Assembly: GCA_004794655.1 (NCBI GenBank) | Contig: SMMW01000013.1 | Location: forward strand, 1-64,000 | DNA from: Marisa cornuarietis | Lineage: Eukaryota; Mollusca; Gastropoda; Architaenioglossa; Ampullariidae | DNA length: 64,000 bases | Direction of reading: 5' to 3' | The notes under the pieces: generated by a model | What the model saw: only the letters and a program-made list of their open reading frames with translations | What the model was told of the DNA's origin: nothing | The model's database searches: none | Position numbers and translations under genes: made by a program | Shown: one piece after another, positions 1-13,800 of the stretch | Layout of the letters: each line of letters begins with the position of its first letter | Position numbering within the stretch: position 1 is the first letter of the stretch

Positions 1-913
1 CGTTGCGAATTTTAGCCATCTATTTTTGAAAAGCATAGTTGGATTAGCTTAAATTCATACTGTTGACTTCTCTGGAGATCGCCCCCAGTACAACAGCATT
101 GCGCATTAGCTAACCTGGAGTTGTCCAGTCAACTAGCTGACCTGTATGACGTCACTGGAACTCAGGTTGACCTCTTTTCAACACTCGGGTGAGAACTGTG
201 ATGTTCAAAGGTCTGCATCACGGGAACAAAACATGATTATCGTTTCGATTTCATTTTGAAATGAACTAAACTCACTCATTTAAAGACAAGTTTGCACTCT
301 GGTTAGCCTTTAAGCGAAGCAGCGCTGATACTGATACTTACTCCCAGCTGGGCTGAAAATGTAGTTTATGGTCCGCCAAGTGCAGGCTCCAAAGACGAAC
401 AAAGAAGAGTGAAGTCAACAGCAAGAACAAATGTTTGCACTTAATATACTCAAAGTGATTGGCGTTTACAGCCATGGACTGTTCCCTGTTCACGGGCGCT
501 GCGCGTAGCTGGCGAGAACTGGGGGACTAGCAGAAAACGAGGGCAATTTTTTTTTCAACTTCCACTCACACTGTTGTATTAGACTAAGCATTATTTATTT
601 TGATTGGCATTCCACGTCGTGGTATGTCCAGCAATCAAGAATATTTATGAAGGAATTTGCAAAAGAAAGAAATGCGATAGAGTCAGCCAGCCAATGAAAC
701 AAGCATATTGTCTGAAAGTTCACATACCCTCACAAACTTCGGCTGATGGTAGGAGAGCGATTGGAATGAAGAGCCATGAATTTATAGTAAATAAAGTGAG
801 TTAATGGAATTGATAGCCCCGGGGAAAATAGAAAATACGACAATGATTAGCAGTGAGCTGCTGCTGAGGAAGATAGGGTCATTAATATGGAACACTACTA
901 TATTTGTGTGCAG
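1..913 (+). other. slit intron upstream of the first exon in the window
   Basis: No LRR, LRRNT or signal-peptide exon could be recognised here, so domain 1 LRR4 must lie further upstream. The stretch ends in an acceptor (gtgtgcag) before exon 914. One TGACGTCA palindrome sits at 147-154. Otherwise I see nothing. Confidence 0.7.
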
Positions 914-985
914 TCAGCTGGACCACAATCACATCACCTGTATATCAGAAGAAGCCATCAGATGGTTGAAGAGGATGGAGATTCT
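914..985 (+). CDS. slit: slit exon: LRR domain 1, repeat 5
   Basis: A 72-nt exon, phase 2 in and phase 2 out, between cag and gtaagt. It encodes one leucine-rich repeat whose core is LDHNHITCI, ending in MEIL. It aligns with LRR5 of domain 1 of human SLIT2 (LDYNQISCIEDGAF). The first base completes a Leu codon begun in an exon outside the window. It is the first slit exon visible here. Confidence 0.93.
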
Positions 986-1567
986 GTAAGTAAAAGCTGT
1001 TTCATTAGTGGTTTAGTTGCACTGAACGTAGCTGTGTATAAGTGAATTTTGTCTAACCATCAGGAACTGAAAATGTATTACTGGCAATAACGTATTATGT
1101 GTTTATTGGTGTATTGCTCAACCTGCACGCACGCTTAGTTCGAACATTCTTTCATCGTCTGCTTAGTCTCATGTTCATTAAAATAAAATATCTACGGCTG
1201 TCGAAAATTTTAATTTAACTTCTTTACTAAAAGCTTGGAGGCGGACGTACCAGAGCCCTTGGATTATTTATGGAAAGATTTAGTTGATTTCAGGGGAGAA
1301 AAGAATTTGTCTGCGAATCGTTTGGCAGTTACGCGTACCGTCTGCTCTCCCACCCCTGTGTTCTGGTGATCCTCCAGCTTATGTCGTAAGCCAGAGATCT
1401 TATGCCAGTTTTTCGACATAGCCGGTTAAGTCCCTATAAACACCTACAGTGTTGACTTACACGGCAAGTAGTTGTTAGTCGATCAAGCGAGACTCCAGGT
1501 CTAACCCACAACTGTTACAGTACTCAAAAAAGACGGAGGTGCGCGTGCACACACGCAGACACACACA

Positions 1568-1599
<32 letters not shown>

Positions 1600-4500
1600 C
1601 GACATGCACATTATATTATTGCGGAGCGTTTATTAACTAATTGATTTATGTGAGTCCCAATGTTAAGCAGAATCATGGTTTATACACTCTGATAATGTGA
1701 ACTGTAGCATGATGTTAGGAACCTCGTTAACAGTTGGAGCTCTGCAGCTTACAGGAAGTGACGTCCTGTCACGCTGGCCACGGAACGTCTCTAACGCTGT
1801 TGTTAGTCTTTGTGACGTGAGTGCATTAACTCTGGCGGGTGTCGTCTGCGGTGCTCATTAACACGAGCATAAAATGGACTGCGAGCATCAGAAAATATTC
1901 TCCTTAGTGCCCTAGTCCTAATTGACATAGAAAAATCTTCTCTCTCGTCCTTTCCCTCTTTTGTGCGTGCGTGTGTGCGCGGTGTGTGTGTGTGTGTGCC
2001 CGCGCGTTTAATCGTCGTGAGCTGCATTCAGCAGCCCTCCCACAGGCTCTTCAAGATCATGTTCTGGGCAAACAGAAAAAAAGAAGCGCTTGCCATGGTA
2101 AATGTCAGCTGATCAACACTGAATGGTTGCCAGATAGAAACAGAGACTGGACTCCTCTATCGGCGGATCAAAGACTATTGCTGTACGTAGGAAGTCGGGT
2201 TCTTCAAGCAGGTGACGATGCCGTGGAACATTCTTTGCGGGCACGTAGGTCTTATTCCAATCATCGGTTCGGCCTGCAAAGTGTTCCAGACCTTGTGACA
2301 GCAGAACGCAAGCTATGAAAGTTGTGCGTCTCGACCTAGCAATGTAAAAGGTCAGTCTGGTTGAGCTTTGGGCATGATTGTTGTAATGACATCTCGCTGC
2401 TCGACCCACAAGGAGTCAGTTTAGGCAACTGATGTGCACGTCCCTGGCTCGGCAAGTAGCTGTCATGCGTCTTTGACTGAATGACCCGGTTGGTTGAGGA
2501 TGCAGCTAACCTCGGCATCAAGAAAGAAGAAATAGGTTCTAGACCACGTAAAGGTTTTGGAGCACTGCTGACGATTTCAGCTTCCACGCACGTGTTTTCT
2601 ACAACCGGGGAGGACATTTAATTGTAACCAAATGTAGTTTATCACTTGGAGCCTTATTAGCACTAAGAACTAAAACTAAAGTTGTTTTTAAAAATATTGT
2701 TTTCTTTCAAAGAAATCAGACCCTTTCTTTTTTTATATGTCATTGTAAAATTAATAATATTTTTATATATCTATATATATATATATATTTATTGGCATTT
2801 GATCTAAAATAGAAAGACATAATCGTATTGTTTAGACATCATGGTCAGTGTTCAGACATTAAACAGATCATACTGAAATATCGAATAGCATAGGTGCTGC
2901 TGCTGCTTCGGTACAAGGTAAAAATCCTTCAGTTCGCTAACCAGCAGCATTTTGCTATGCTTGTTAATCGCTGCTATTCATGAATTATGAATGCAACAGT
3001 GTGAATAGAAAAAGTCAGGTAGCGTCGAGTACCCGTCTCATATGTAATACTCACCCACATTTGCTGACTTTTATTTTATTTATATATATATATATTGCAA
3101 TGCAGCTAGTAAAGATATTAGACAGACGAGAGTGATGGATGATGCAAAACGGAAGTGCGCACGCTCAAGAGAAACAGTTGTCATGGACGTACGAGAATCA
3201 AGCACAAGCACTCCAGTCTTGGCAGGCTTGCGGTGGAGAGCCGGAGAGACAAACTGCCTAGAGGGTCCTTGAGTGTTAACCTTTCAAAGCAAACATGGCA
3301 AAACCTATAAGTCAATGCAAACATAATAGAAACAAGCCTAAAAGTTTGGTCTGTATTTAAGGTTTGTCACGCAGCGCCCCTGGTCGTTTTTAAAAAAAGA
3401 AGGGGAGAAAATATCAGGGAGAACCTGGTGGCACCTAATGCAAACAGAAAATTGTTCCATCCCCGTCATTAACTCATTGAGATGGTCGGATGTCACGTGT
3501 CACGCTTGATAAATAGATTAGCTGCGTGGCGCGCGTCCTGCTCGTCTTCTTCTGCTGCCCCTCCCTCCTCCATTGCCTGCCTCACAGTCAGATCCATCCT
3601 GTCATTTTCTTCCGTCCGGTTGTGTCATTTACAGAATGGTCGCCCTTGCCAGGTGCCTAATGCGGTCCTGCCTTTGGTGCCGATGGAGTCGAAGTTCACC
3701 CTGAAATGACCGAAAAGCTTTCTTTTCTCTCTCTCTCATAAATATACTAAGAGTAGTACTTTAACCGCCAAACCATGACTGCAAACTTCCTGACGAAAAG
3801 CGTAAAAACAGAACGATCCTGCGTGGCTAGCATACCTCAGCCAGCGTCTCATCTCTTGTAGAATTGCCATCTGATTTGTTTCTCTCCAAACGAGAATTCA
3901 AACAAGGGCGAGACCGAGGGCAGGCTCTGATGATTTAGGGCGAAGGAAGTGACGTACACTTTGTCTTCCGGTCGTTAAGTCCAATAGAAGCAGCCATTCC
4001 ATTTGTCTTTTCTGAGGGCAGGACGAGCTTTTCGAGGCTGATACTTAACATTTGGCTTTAGAACTGACTTCACGTTACCTGTTTTACATCCTGTCCTTTT
4101 GGTAACTTAAGTACGGCGCCATCAGTCTTCGAATTTTGTACTGTGTAAACTGTCTCCTGCCCCCGAAAGCGTGTCGTTCCTCTATACCGCAATGTCTTGA
4201 ATTCAGTTTCCTGATTATCCCTGCAGTAGCTCCATGTAGAGCTCTCAAATGGAAGTTTAAAAATTACTTTTCTTAGATATTTTTACTTTTTAAAAATAGA
4301 GTGCAGTCCATTAGGCAGATAGCCAATGACCTTATCCAAGGAACCATTTCAGAATTTCAGACTCAACCCGAGAGAGCATGCACAGTGAGATCATTAGCTT
4401 GCCCTCATCTGGCTGCTGCAGTTGCATGACATTGATTGGCCAGGTAGAAAATTAAAGTGCAGTTGGATGAATGATGAAGCTGCGAAGGTTAATGGCAGCT

Positions 4501-7116
4501 GATACCAGATCTGCGGAGCTATGGACCATTTCGTAATTAGATGCTCGAAGGGAGCATCATTTAAGGCTCTTACGGCTTATGAACAGTCATTGCTGTTAGC
4601 ATGGGTGAGGTGCAGACAGCGCACACCTGCTGTGAACGTTGCTGAAGTTTACAGTCTGATCTGAATATTTCGCTCAGAGAGGAAGACCCGTCTAGTTTCA
4701 AAATGTGGCCAAACTGAGGCAAGCCCGACGTGAGTCCGGGTACAAGTATTTAATAAGAATAATAAGCTTGATAGCCTCACACATACTGGAATATGTGCCC
4801 ATCATTGAGCTACAGTAGAGCCGATCAAATGAAATAAGGACATAAAATAAAAACAGATATACAAATAAACAGATCTCAAGAGTGTAAGTAAGCACAAAGT
4901 AATATATATCGCCTGCTATTGTTGTTCGCTTCTTTATATTGAATTCATTATGGGAAAAAGTTTAGTTATTTCTATAAACTCATGCGACACCTGTTGAGAT
5001 TCACGTTTCTTTGCCTTATAATTGGTCAAGTGTTTAAAAATGGGATTAGTGGATTGTGGTGAGTGGAAGGTAGGCTTTACTTCCTCACATAAAAATCGTT
5101 TGACTTCATTATTTTTACGATTATTGTGATAAAAATGTACTTATCTTCATCCATAATTGATCGCTCTCAAAAATGACTTTTTAACAATTCTTTTGGCTTA
5201 ATTCAAGACATATTTTACCTTTCTCATCATTTTGATCAATAAAGCATATATATATATATATACCGTTTTTTCTGCTAATTTCCTGATCTTTTTTTCCTTC
5301 AGTTTTTATTCCTTAATTCAAAAACACAATACACACAAATATTACAACAATGAAGAACAACTTACACATATGCAACAACAACATAATGTTTCACAGCAAA
5401 AACAAGCCTTCCACACACATATTCTTTCGTCAGCCTCTCATCACTTCAAGCCCTGTGCAGTAAAGAAGCAGCTACCCAGGATGTATAGATCTGCCCTACC
5501 TACCTTGTAACTTACACACATGAAATTAGGTTACAGCATATGGCAATACTCACAAAGTTGCTCTCGATTGTTTTAAATGTTTGTTCTTACACATATGTGA
5601 AATAAAAAATGCTATTTCAACAATCCAAAAGCTGTGTAAAGATACCGAAGTAAGAAAGTTTCAGTCATCCTTATGGGGAAAGACTTGTCAACTTTTGATC
5701 TCCAAAACACAAGAGCTTTGTCTGTCGGCTTTATCAGTAATTCATTCTACTATATAAACAAACCAAATTCAGTGCAAGTTACTTTTTATACAAAGAAAAA
5801 TCCTCATCAATTTTCTGAAGAAAGAATTAGCTTATCAGCAAGGGTGGCCAATCAATTTATGTGCATGCCCTCACTATAGCACTGATATACATTGCTAGGA
5901 ATGTAAACCTGTGATTTAAACATTTCGTACTGTAAATGCTATTAATTCTCCCCAACAAAATGATTAGTAAAATGATTGGGTAAAAGTATACTCAAGGGGA
6001 TTTATGTTTGATACTATCGCATACACAAAATCAAAGCAATGTATACTGTAGAAAATAACTGTTAGTTTAAAACAATCACTACTGCTAATCACAGGGGGAG
6101 TCTTCAGGTAATTAAAAGGGATATTCAGATTATGACATTCTGTTCACCAAATTCTGGCATAAATAAATAAAAAAAGCCACCAAAGCCTCGAGGAAAAATT
6201 TCCCACCTTTTTGTTTTAATGTAATTGTCCAGAATCTATATATTTCACAGTGACCTTTTCGGAGGATGGTGAAAATTTTTCTCCTTCCTCTTTTTTTCAC
6301 ATTTACCTTACGACAATTTTCTGACTTTGATTAGTGTGTCATAGGCTCTCAAACTCGAATGTAATGATGCTGTTTACTTGCAGCATCTTCTTGTTGATTA
6401 AGACTATGTTGTGGAATATACATAAACGCAAGCGCTAAGATCATGTTAAAGATTTTGATATAAGAGCCAATGTTGATAAAATTCCTTTTCTCTATTTAGC
6501 TTGTGGAAAGCAAATTTTTCTGTCAAAAACCTGTGTTTTAGGTGGTATCAAAAGTTCTGGGCTGCAGGGATTAAATTTTGGAGAGTGCTCTTATAGATAA
6601 AAAGAACTTGGTTGAAAGTATTATGATGTCCCTTACTTTATCTGTTAGAATTTTGGGGGCCATACCAAAGAGAATGAGTTCTTCACGTAATGTAATCGTC
6701 TTTGTGTGTGTGCACGTATGGTGTAGAAGGTCGATAAGTTTTTTCCAAAATCTCTGGGTAATCTGGCAATGCCAAAAAAAGATGTTCTAAGGTCTCTATC
6801 TCGTGATTACATAGGCGGCACATAGAAGAATACCCCTCCCCCGAACTTAGGGTGAACAATTGCGCGCTTTGTGCCATTCATAATGTGCACACAAAATCAT
6901 TCAATATTTTTTATTCATAACTTTTGTTCTTTGGCAGCTTTGCTGGCTCAACAGCAAACATTTGTCAAACAACAGGGATAGCTGTGATACAAATTGTAAA
7001 ATTGACAGGAAAAAAGTGGCTAAGCCGGCAAATTTTTTCAACATACGTCCTATGTTTGTGTAAGCTTAGAACAAAAACAATTAGAGCTACATGTACATTA
7101 AAGTAGGTTTGTGTTT

Positions 7117-7148
<32 letters not shown>

Positions 7149-10026
7149 TGTGGGACCGTGAAACCAGTCGTATGTATGCCATGATAGATGGCGAAGTAGA
7201 TGTTTGATATGGGGGAGTAGTTCCCGTTGTTTACACCCCACCAGCACAAGAACAGTACAGTTGTTTAGGCTGGCTACGGTTTGTTAGAGGCGCTGCGCTT
7301 TGTATGTAATCAAAGAGTTGGTGAGGTCGTTTGCTTTGCTTTAGTACCGAGGAGTGGATGAGGAACCACAGCAAACGGACCAGCAAAGTCCTGCGTAAAC
7401 AGAGTAGGCTGAACGGTGCCACCGTCAGGTAGACTGCAGGCAGATTAACATCTTCCCCAGCCTTTTCCCCGTGTGGCGCTGGTGCTAAAGTGGGCCTGTG
7501 AGGGCATGTGTGCATGCTTACGCACAAGCTTCAATTTAAAAAAAAACTTTTATCTCCTTCAGTTGTGCTTTCATCACTCATTCCAATCAGTCAGAAAAGG
7601 AAAAGTGGGCAAAAAAAGGATATAAGGAATGCAGAGGAGACAAACAATCAAGTAAAAACTTGCTTTGCTAACAGCAGAGGCTTAGCAGTTGTGTTCCATG
7701 AGGTCTCTTTCTTTTTTGGATGCACTTCGACAATTTCCCCGATAAATTTATCTAAGAAGGGCATTATTTATTGCCTACAGTATATATCACTTGTCATTGT
7801 AATGCATCTCTTTATACACATTTTTCACCTCTTTTTTCTTTATACTGCTGCTTTTAATTAAAATAATGATTGCTTCTTTTTTAAAGTGTGTGACCTGAAT
7901 ACGAATTTTAATTGCGAAGCATTTTCATTAAGCATGTTGCACCCCATATTGTATTGATAATTCACATTATTAGTGTATGTCTTTGATGTTCGATTGCGAT
8001 TAAAGGCCGTTCTTAACCGGGCAAAATGCCGAAGCGTCAAACCTCTGGAGTTCCCTAACATCCCATTGTATTGGCAAATGTATTGACAATGTATCGGCAA
8101 ACAAGTTTGTACCTACCACGTTGTCCAAATTCAGATGTCTTCAACATTTGACTTAAAAAGGTTTCCTGTAACAGTAACAGTAAGCATTAATATAGTACTG
8201 TATCCCCGAAACGAGGCTCAAAGTGGTTTTATGTTCACGAAGACGCAATTCAAAGTAAAACACACACACAAGGTGGATGAAACCGGAGTACCAAGACTAA
8301 ACCACCTACGGTCAGTCCTGTAGGTGTCACATCCAGAGAGATGTATGTTGGATCCGAGATACGAATCCACGACACCTGACATGATAATGACAAGTGCATT
8401 AGCCACTGCTCCGCCAATCACCCCCTCCATCCTGTAATCTTCACACATAACTTTGCCAAACTTGGTGAAACGTGTGATGACATTTGCCTGGTTACGAACG
8501 GTCTTTACTGTTGCCTTGTCCTTTACTGATGAACGTCCTTGTTGCCACCACTTTGCTTCTTCCTTACTTTTTACACGAGTCTTGCATCTGTTTCAGGACA
8601 CTGAGCGACAACAACTTAACAACTATTCCTCAGGAGCTCTTTGAAGGCATGCCGCTACTCAGAGTCCTGTGAGTCATTGAAAATAACTTCAGACAAATTT
8701 AACAAGAAAGAAATATGTTTTAATAATGTTAATGTTAATATTTATGTGTGCCACCACCTCCACCACTAACTATTCCAGTGATACTACGACTACAAATCTC
8801 AGTTGCATCTGTAGTTTAACTGATCGAGCTGTTGTGACTGCATCTATGCATCTTTGTTTTGAGACCATTATTATTTTCATGTCTGTGTGTTTATACTTTA
8901 AGCGCCTTGAGTCTGGTTAATGCTGGAAAAAGGCGCTATACAAATGTTCTATTTATTATTTATTATTATTATTAAATAAATGCAAACGTCTTCTATGTTT
9001 ATATTCGGCCTTGTCTGAAATAGCGGCGGGTAACCTGGACAAAATCGAAGTAAGCAGATCGTGGATGATTGGTACATGTTGGACACATATGTGACTAAGG
9101 GACTAGTTTTGACAAATTTGTATATGACTGTCATAAAAATTTGATCGAAAGTAACTTATTCAACAATAGGTGCCCGCTTTAGAAAGCTTTTATAATAAAG
9201 GCAATCCGGGATGTTCAAGGCCAGTTTTCGCTAACAAGTTTTCTTGTGAGGAAAGAATCAAAAAATAATGAGACCTGAAACCTTTTACAGTCTCTTAATA
9301 TATCAGTTTCCTTTGAATAACCTACATTTGATTTTCCTGGAACGTATGTGGTTTCACTGTGCAGGGAATTTCACACGCTCGTGACATACGGTTAGTGAGG
9401 GATTTATGAATAACAATTAACTGCCCATGTTCCCTTGAATTGCGTCTGGATACACAAAGGAAATAAGCATGGCGCTTCAGAGTATTTTCAAAGGGGTGGG
9501 ACGGGATTCGGTTTGTTAACAATATGTTAACAATATGTGTAAACTGTTACTGGCTGGTTCTGATTCTTTGTGCGTGAGCGACATTCACAGCCTGCAAGCA
9601 GCCATCTTTGTCTGGGCGTGCCAATTAAAGCTTGGACGCAGGTTGAAGGCTATCGGCGTGGTGTTACATTTGTGCGTGAAAAAGCAGGTACACATACTTA
9701 AAGGACACTCGGGCAGTGTCGTTAAGACCGGCCGATGGAGTGTCCCCCCTTCCCCCCGTGCAGGCAGTGTTCACAGCGTAAAGGCTGCTTAGGACTACTT
9801 CCACGCCGTATCGCAATGTTTCTTTTCTTTCTCTGAGCAAACAGCGACAGCACCGCCAGAAGAGTGTGAAGAGAGATTCCAGTGTTTGTTCTCTCCCTCC
9901 TCCCTTTCTCTGTCCACTCCCTCCACTCTTCTTCCCTCACCGTTCCTTTCTCATACTCGCTTTCTTTCTCTCTTGTATCACTCACTCACTCACTCACTCA
10001 CACGCACACACACACACACACACACG

Positions 10027-10074
<48 letters not shown>

Positions 10075-10136
10075 TAATTATTCGGTCTCCTTCAATACTC
10101 TTGTCTTCCGTTCCCCGCCCCCCGCCTTTAATTGTG

Positions 10137-10212
<76 letters not shown>

Positions 10213-10800
10213 AATCAGAATCAGAATCACTTTATTGAATAGGCCATCGGTCCATTTCAAGGAAGAGCATAACAAAACCATCAAAGGTATAAACACAAAC
10301 TCTATAGAAGGCAATAGGATTACATCAACACAAATGTATTCTAACTTAAGTCACACTGTGCTTTTTTATTTTTACAGAGGATATACCAAGAAATATGATA
10401 AATTTACAGAAAATACCAGCACAATGAGAACACACAGATAAATAAGTTATATTAGAGAGTCGTCTCTCCCTTCTAGTGCTTTGTAAACAAATGCAGCTAG
10501 AGGGTTAGAAATACTAGTTCTTGCATCTGACATTATATGTTGGAATCTGAATAGAGAAGGACTCTTATAATATTTTACGGTAATGTAGCTTACTTGCAAG
10601 TCAAAATACAACGGACAAACAGACAATGTATTTAGGCTTCTTCATCCTGACACAAAGGTCATGTTATATCCTTACTTTCAACACAACAAAAGCGGAGCTA
10701 CTAGCAGTACAAATCTGACATATTTTAAACCTTCTTAGGGCATCTCTCATACCAATATGCTTAATATCTCCAAGAAAACTGTATGTTTGTGTGTGAGAGA

Positions 10801-10840
<40 letters not shown>

Positions 10841-13800
10841 ATCTGCGTTCCTTTGCATGTTCTTTCCAATTTTCTTCTTCGTAAGAATTGTAATCACTGA
10901 AACTCATATTGCAAAATAGTCCACGCCCGTTTCCAAATCTCAGCTTTCTTCAGGATTCCCTAAATCCCCGTGTTGTCGAGAACTTCCCAACCCTTCATGT
11001 TGTTGCACGACTTTCATGTCTGAATTTCCGAGCCCTAGAGTCTAGCCTCTTCATATCAGCTTCCCACTTCATTCACTCACTAACTGTGACCGGTCTAGTC
11101 ACGATCGTTGTGAATCTGCCTGTCGAGACGATCTGTCATGTCGTGACGTCATGCCGATAGTCGAATACAGAGACGCTGACGTCACAGATAGGCGTCACTG
11201 GAGTTGCTCACGTCTATAAAAGTCTGCTGAGGCTGCGCGCGCGTGTCCAGAAGAAGGTGATCCGGTTCACGAGGTTACGAGGTATGAAGCGTAAAGAGGC
11301 ATGAGTCAGGTGATGCAGCCAAGAGAAAATGTGTTTACAATGGTTGTAAGGAGTGACTCATTCGCCAGGCGACAAGAGTTATCGTTTGGATACTTCTTCG
11401 CAGCTTGCCAGATCGTCTAGGACTGTCCCAGAGGAGACGTAGGCGCAGAAACTAACATTATCTTCATTTTTTCATCACTGTATTGGATGGGAGTTTTTTT
11501 TTTTGGGGGGGGGGGTGGAGGGGGTATATTTTTCCGTTTAGTCTCTTTTTATCGATTTTTTTTTAACATCGTCAGCAATTTGATTAAGAGCCACCCTACT
11601 CAGAAGTAAATGTCATTTGAAAGATCCAATCCTAGCGAACGGTTTGAGGGCTGCGCTAGTGGGGATGAGCCTTTTCCCTCAAGAAATATCGGTGGGGGGA
11701 GGGTGGCATTTTGTAAATATTATGATTTCCAACGATTATAGTTTCTTTATCATCAGTCAGGTAATCAATCAGTCGTTCATTCAAACAGTAATATTTTTGC
11801 ATCATTATATTGGCAACAAGCTCCTGTTCATTTTATTCGTCCAGTGTGGCTTCAGTCGGGGTTCTGTCTTAGGGCCATCCCCTGTCTTGAGTGTAGTGCC
11901 CCAGATATGACAAATGGGTGCAGTAGTTGAGGACGCGGGACAGGTAGGCTGGTCATAAAACTTTCACGTTGCAAACTTAATGACGTCCTTGCTGTCAGAA
12001 AAAGGGGAAAAAACTGACGCACCGCTTGAATACATTTGCAGTTAGCTAGTAGATTTGACGCCCAAAGTGTAAGCTACAAGGTCTTGTTTTGTGACGGAAA
12101 AGTTGTCTCTTTTTGTAAATTATGTCATCTACACTGATTTTCATTCTTTCTTTTTTTTTTGGTATGTATTCTGCTTTGATACGGCAAGATTAATTTTATA
12201 ATTTTCACAGCACTGTTTCCTTGTTAACTGTTTCGCTGACGTTCATAGCTCTTGCAGTAAATTCTGTTCATGTTTCGCAGTGGTGTTTGTTAAATACCAG
12301 TGGTGCTGTTTTGCACGTTTTGCTTTTTTTGCTGTTCAATGTCTACCACAGTGAATACCTTTCTAGGAAGAAAAAATTATCGGCATGCGTGTGCTGTTCT
12401 AGCCAATATGATGTTTGTCAGATCACTGATGTTTGCAGAAAAGCTTTTCAAAAAGTGTTCTTCATTGTGCTCGATCAAGAACACGCACTTTTATATTATT
12501 GCGTTTTCTGGATCGAAGAGCCTCCGAGTAACCGACCGACTCATTTTATCGCAGCGCACGTTGTACTCCTGGCGAAAGACAATGGCAGTTAAGGCACATT
12601 TCTTGAGTGATTTTCCGGCAAAGCTTGAATCACGCGGCACCTGTCGGGAGTAAAGCACGAAGAGTGACACGGCGGACCCTGGTTTCCTCGCCAGTAGAGG
12701 CGATTTGTATGCAGGAGTGTAGGTCTTTCTCAGCTGTTCATGAACTGTTAACATTAAGGCCGCTTCACACTCGTGAACTGCCGACATGAAGGCTGCTTCA
12801 CACTCACTCGCTGCGAGTCAGAAGTATCTTGTCGCCTGTAGGTACGAAATCTCCCTGTATGTGTACTGTGGCTTCATGTTTTTTTTCCCACCTTACCTGA
12901 TATACAGATATCAGTGTCAAGTTTGTTTCTGAACAAAGCCACAGCAGCTGCCCTAATATGGCTGCGTCACACAGGTGTCAGACTGGCGCTGCTCCGAGGT
13001 TGGACTTGAGTGCTCTAGCCACACGGCTGTTCACTTCCCCCCTAACACAGCAGGCTTGTTCTCAATGACATTGTTTGAAATGTCAGTTAGGGCCCCATAT
13101 CTCATTTTAGTGGACGTGTTGTGACGGAAGTGTTAGTCGCAAACGTCCCTGCTCACCAGGTGGGATGGCAAAGTGCCGTCCTAGTGCACCAAGTGGGCCA
13201 GAAGTGTGTCATGGTAGAGGGCCAGCTGAGATAACAGTGTGTCCTTACATAGCACCTGGTGAGATGGCAGTGTGTCGTTTTAATTCCCAATAATTACGGA
13301 AAATGTGTGAAGATTTGCGCTGGCCAGTGTTTACCCCTTTCCCCTGCACACATCCCCCAACCCTACTTCAGCTGGCATTATTAGAGAAAGAAGTTAGGGG
13401 AGAGGTGAGAGTAGTTCTTGGTGTTCGACAATTGGTGCGTGGTGGTCCCATCCACAGTCACACATCCAGCTTCCACTCTCTAACCGTCCTGTCCAAGCCG
13501 CTTATGTGAAACATCTGGATACTGCATCTCTGGGTTTCTTCTCATACATTGCACTCGTTCCGCATAGCATACGAACCGTTTTGAGGACCCCTGTGCCGAG
13601 AGCAGTACCGAGTCTTTCCCAAGGGCTCCAGGCTGCTTGTTTTATCTGGCTTACTTTCAGCGGGCGCTTAAACCGTGAACGGACCCGAGGGATAATAAAC
13701 AGAAGAGCAACGGCGTACCCTAACGAGGACCTTGAAACGCTTTCAGTTCAGTCTCATCGGAATTAACCTCGCTGTCCTTGCCCACAACCCCAGGTCGTTT

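Larger units (their letters stand above)
986..8596 (+). other. slit intron of 7.6 kb
   Basis: Holds a CA/CT microsatellite (1559-1600), a TTTC tract (7115-7149), short AT runs near 2770, 3085 and 5245, an antisense LINE fragment (6570-6880) and an antisense SINE (8165-8435). The rest shows no supported gene; short open frames there have no recognisable domain. Confidence 0.7.

Noticed and set aside
9866..10441. Longest open frame in the window, 191 codons
   Set aside because: It is CA, CACT, GTGC and GA repeats read as protein, plus an antisense retroelement tail; no domain.
12300..12653. 117-codon open frame
   Set aside because: No recognised domain or splice context, and overlapping frames on both strands are similar in length, as expected by chance.
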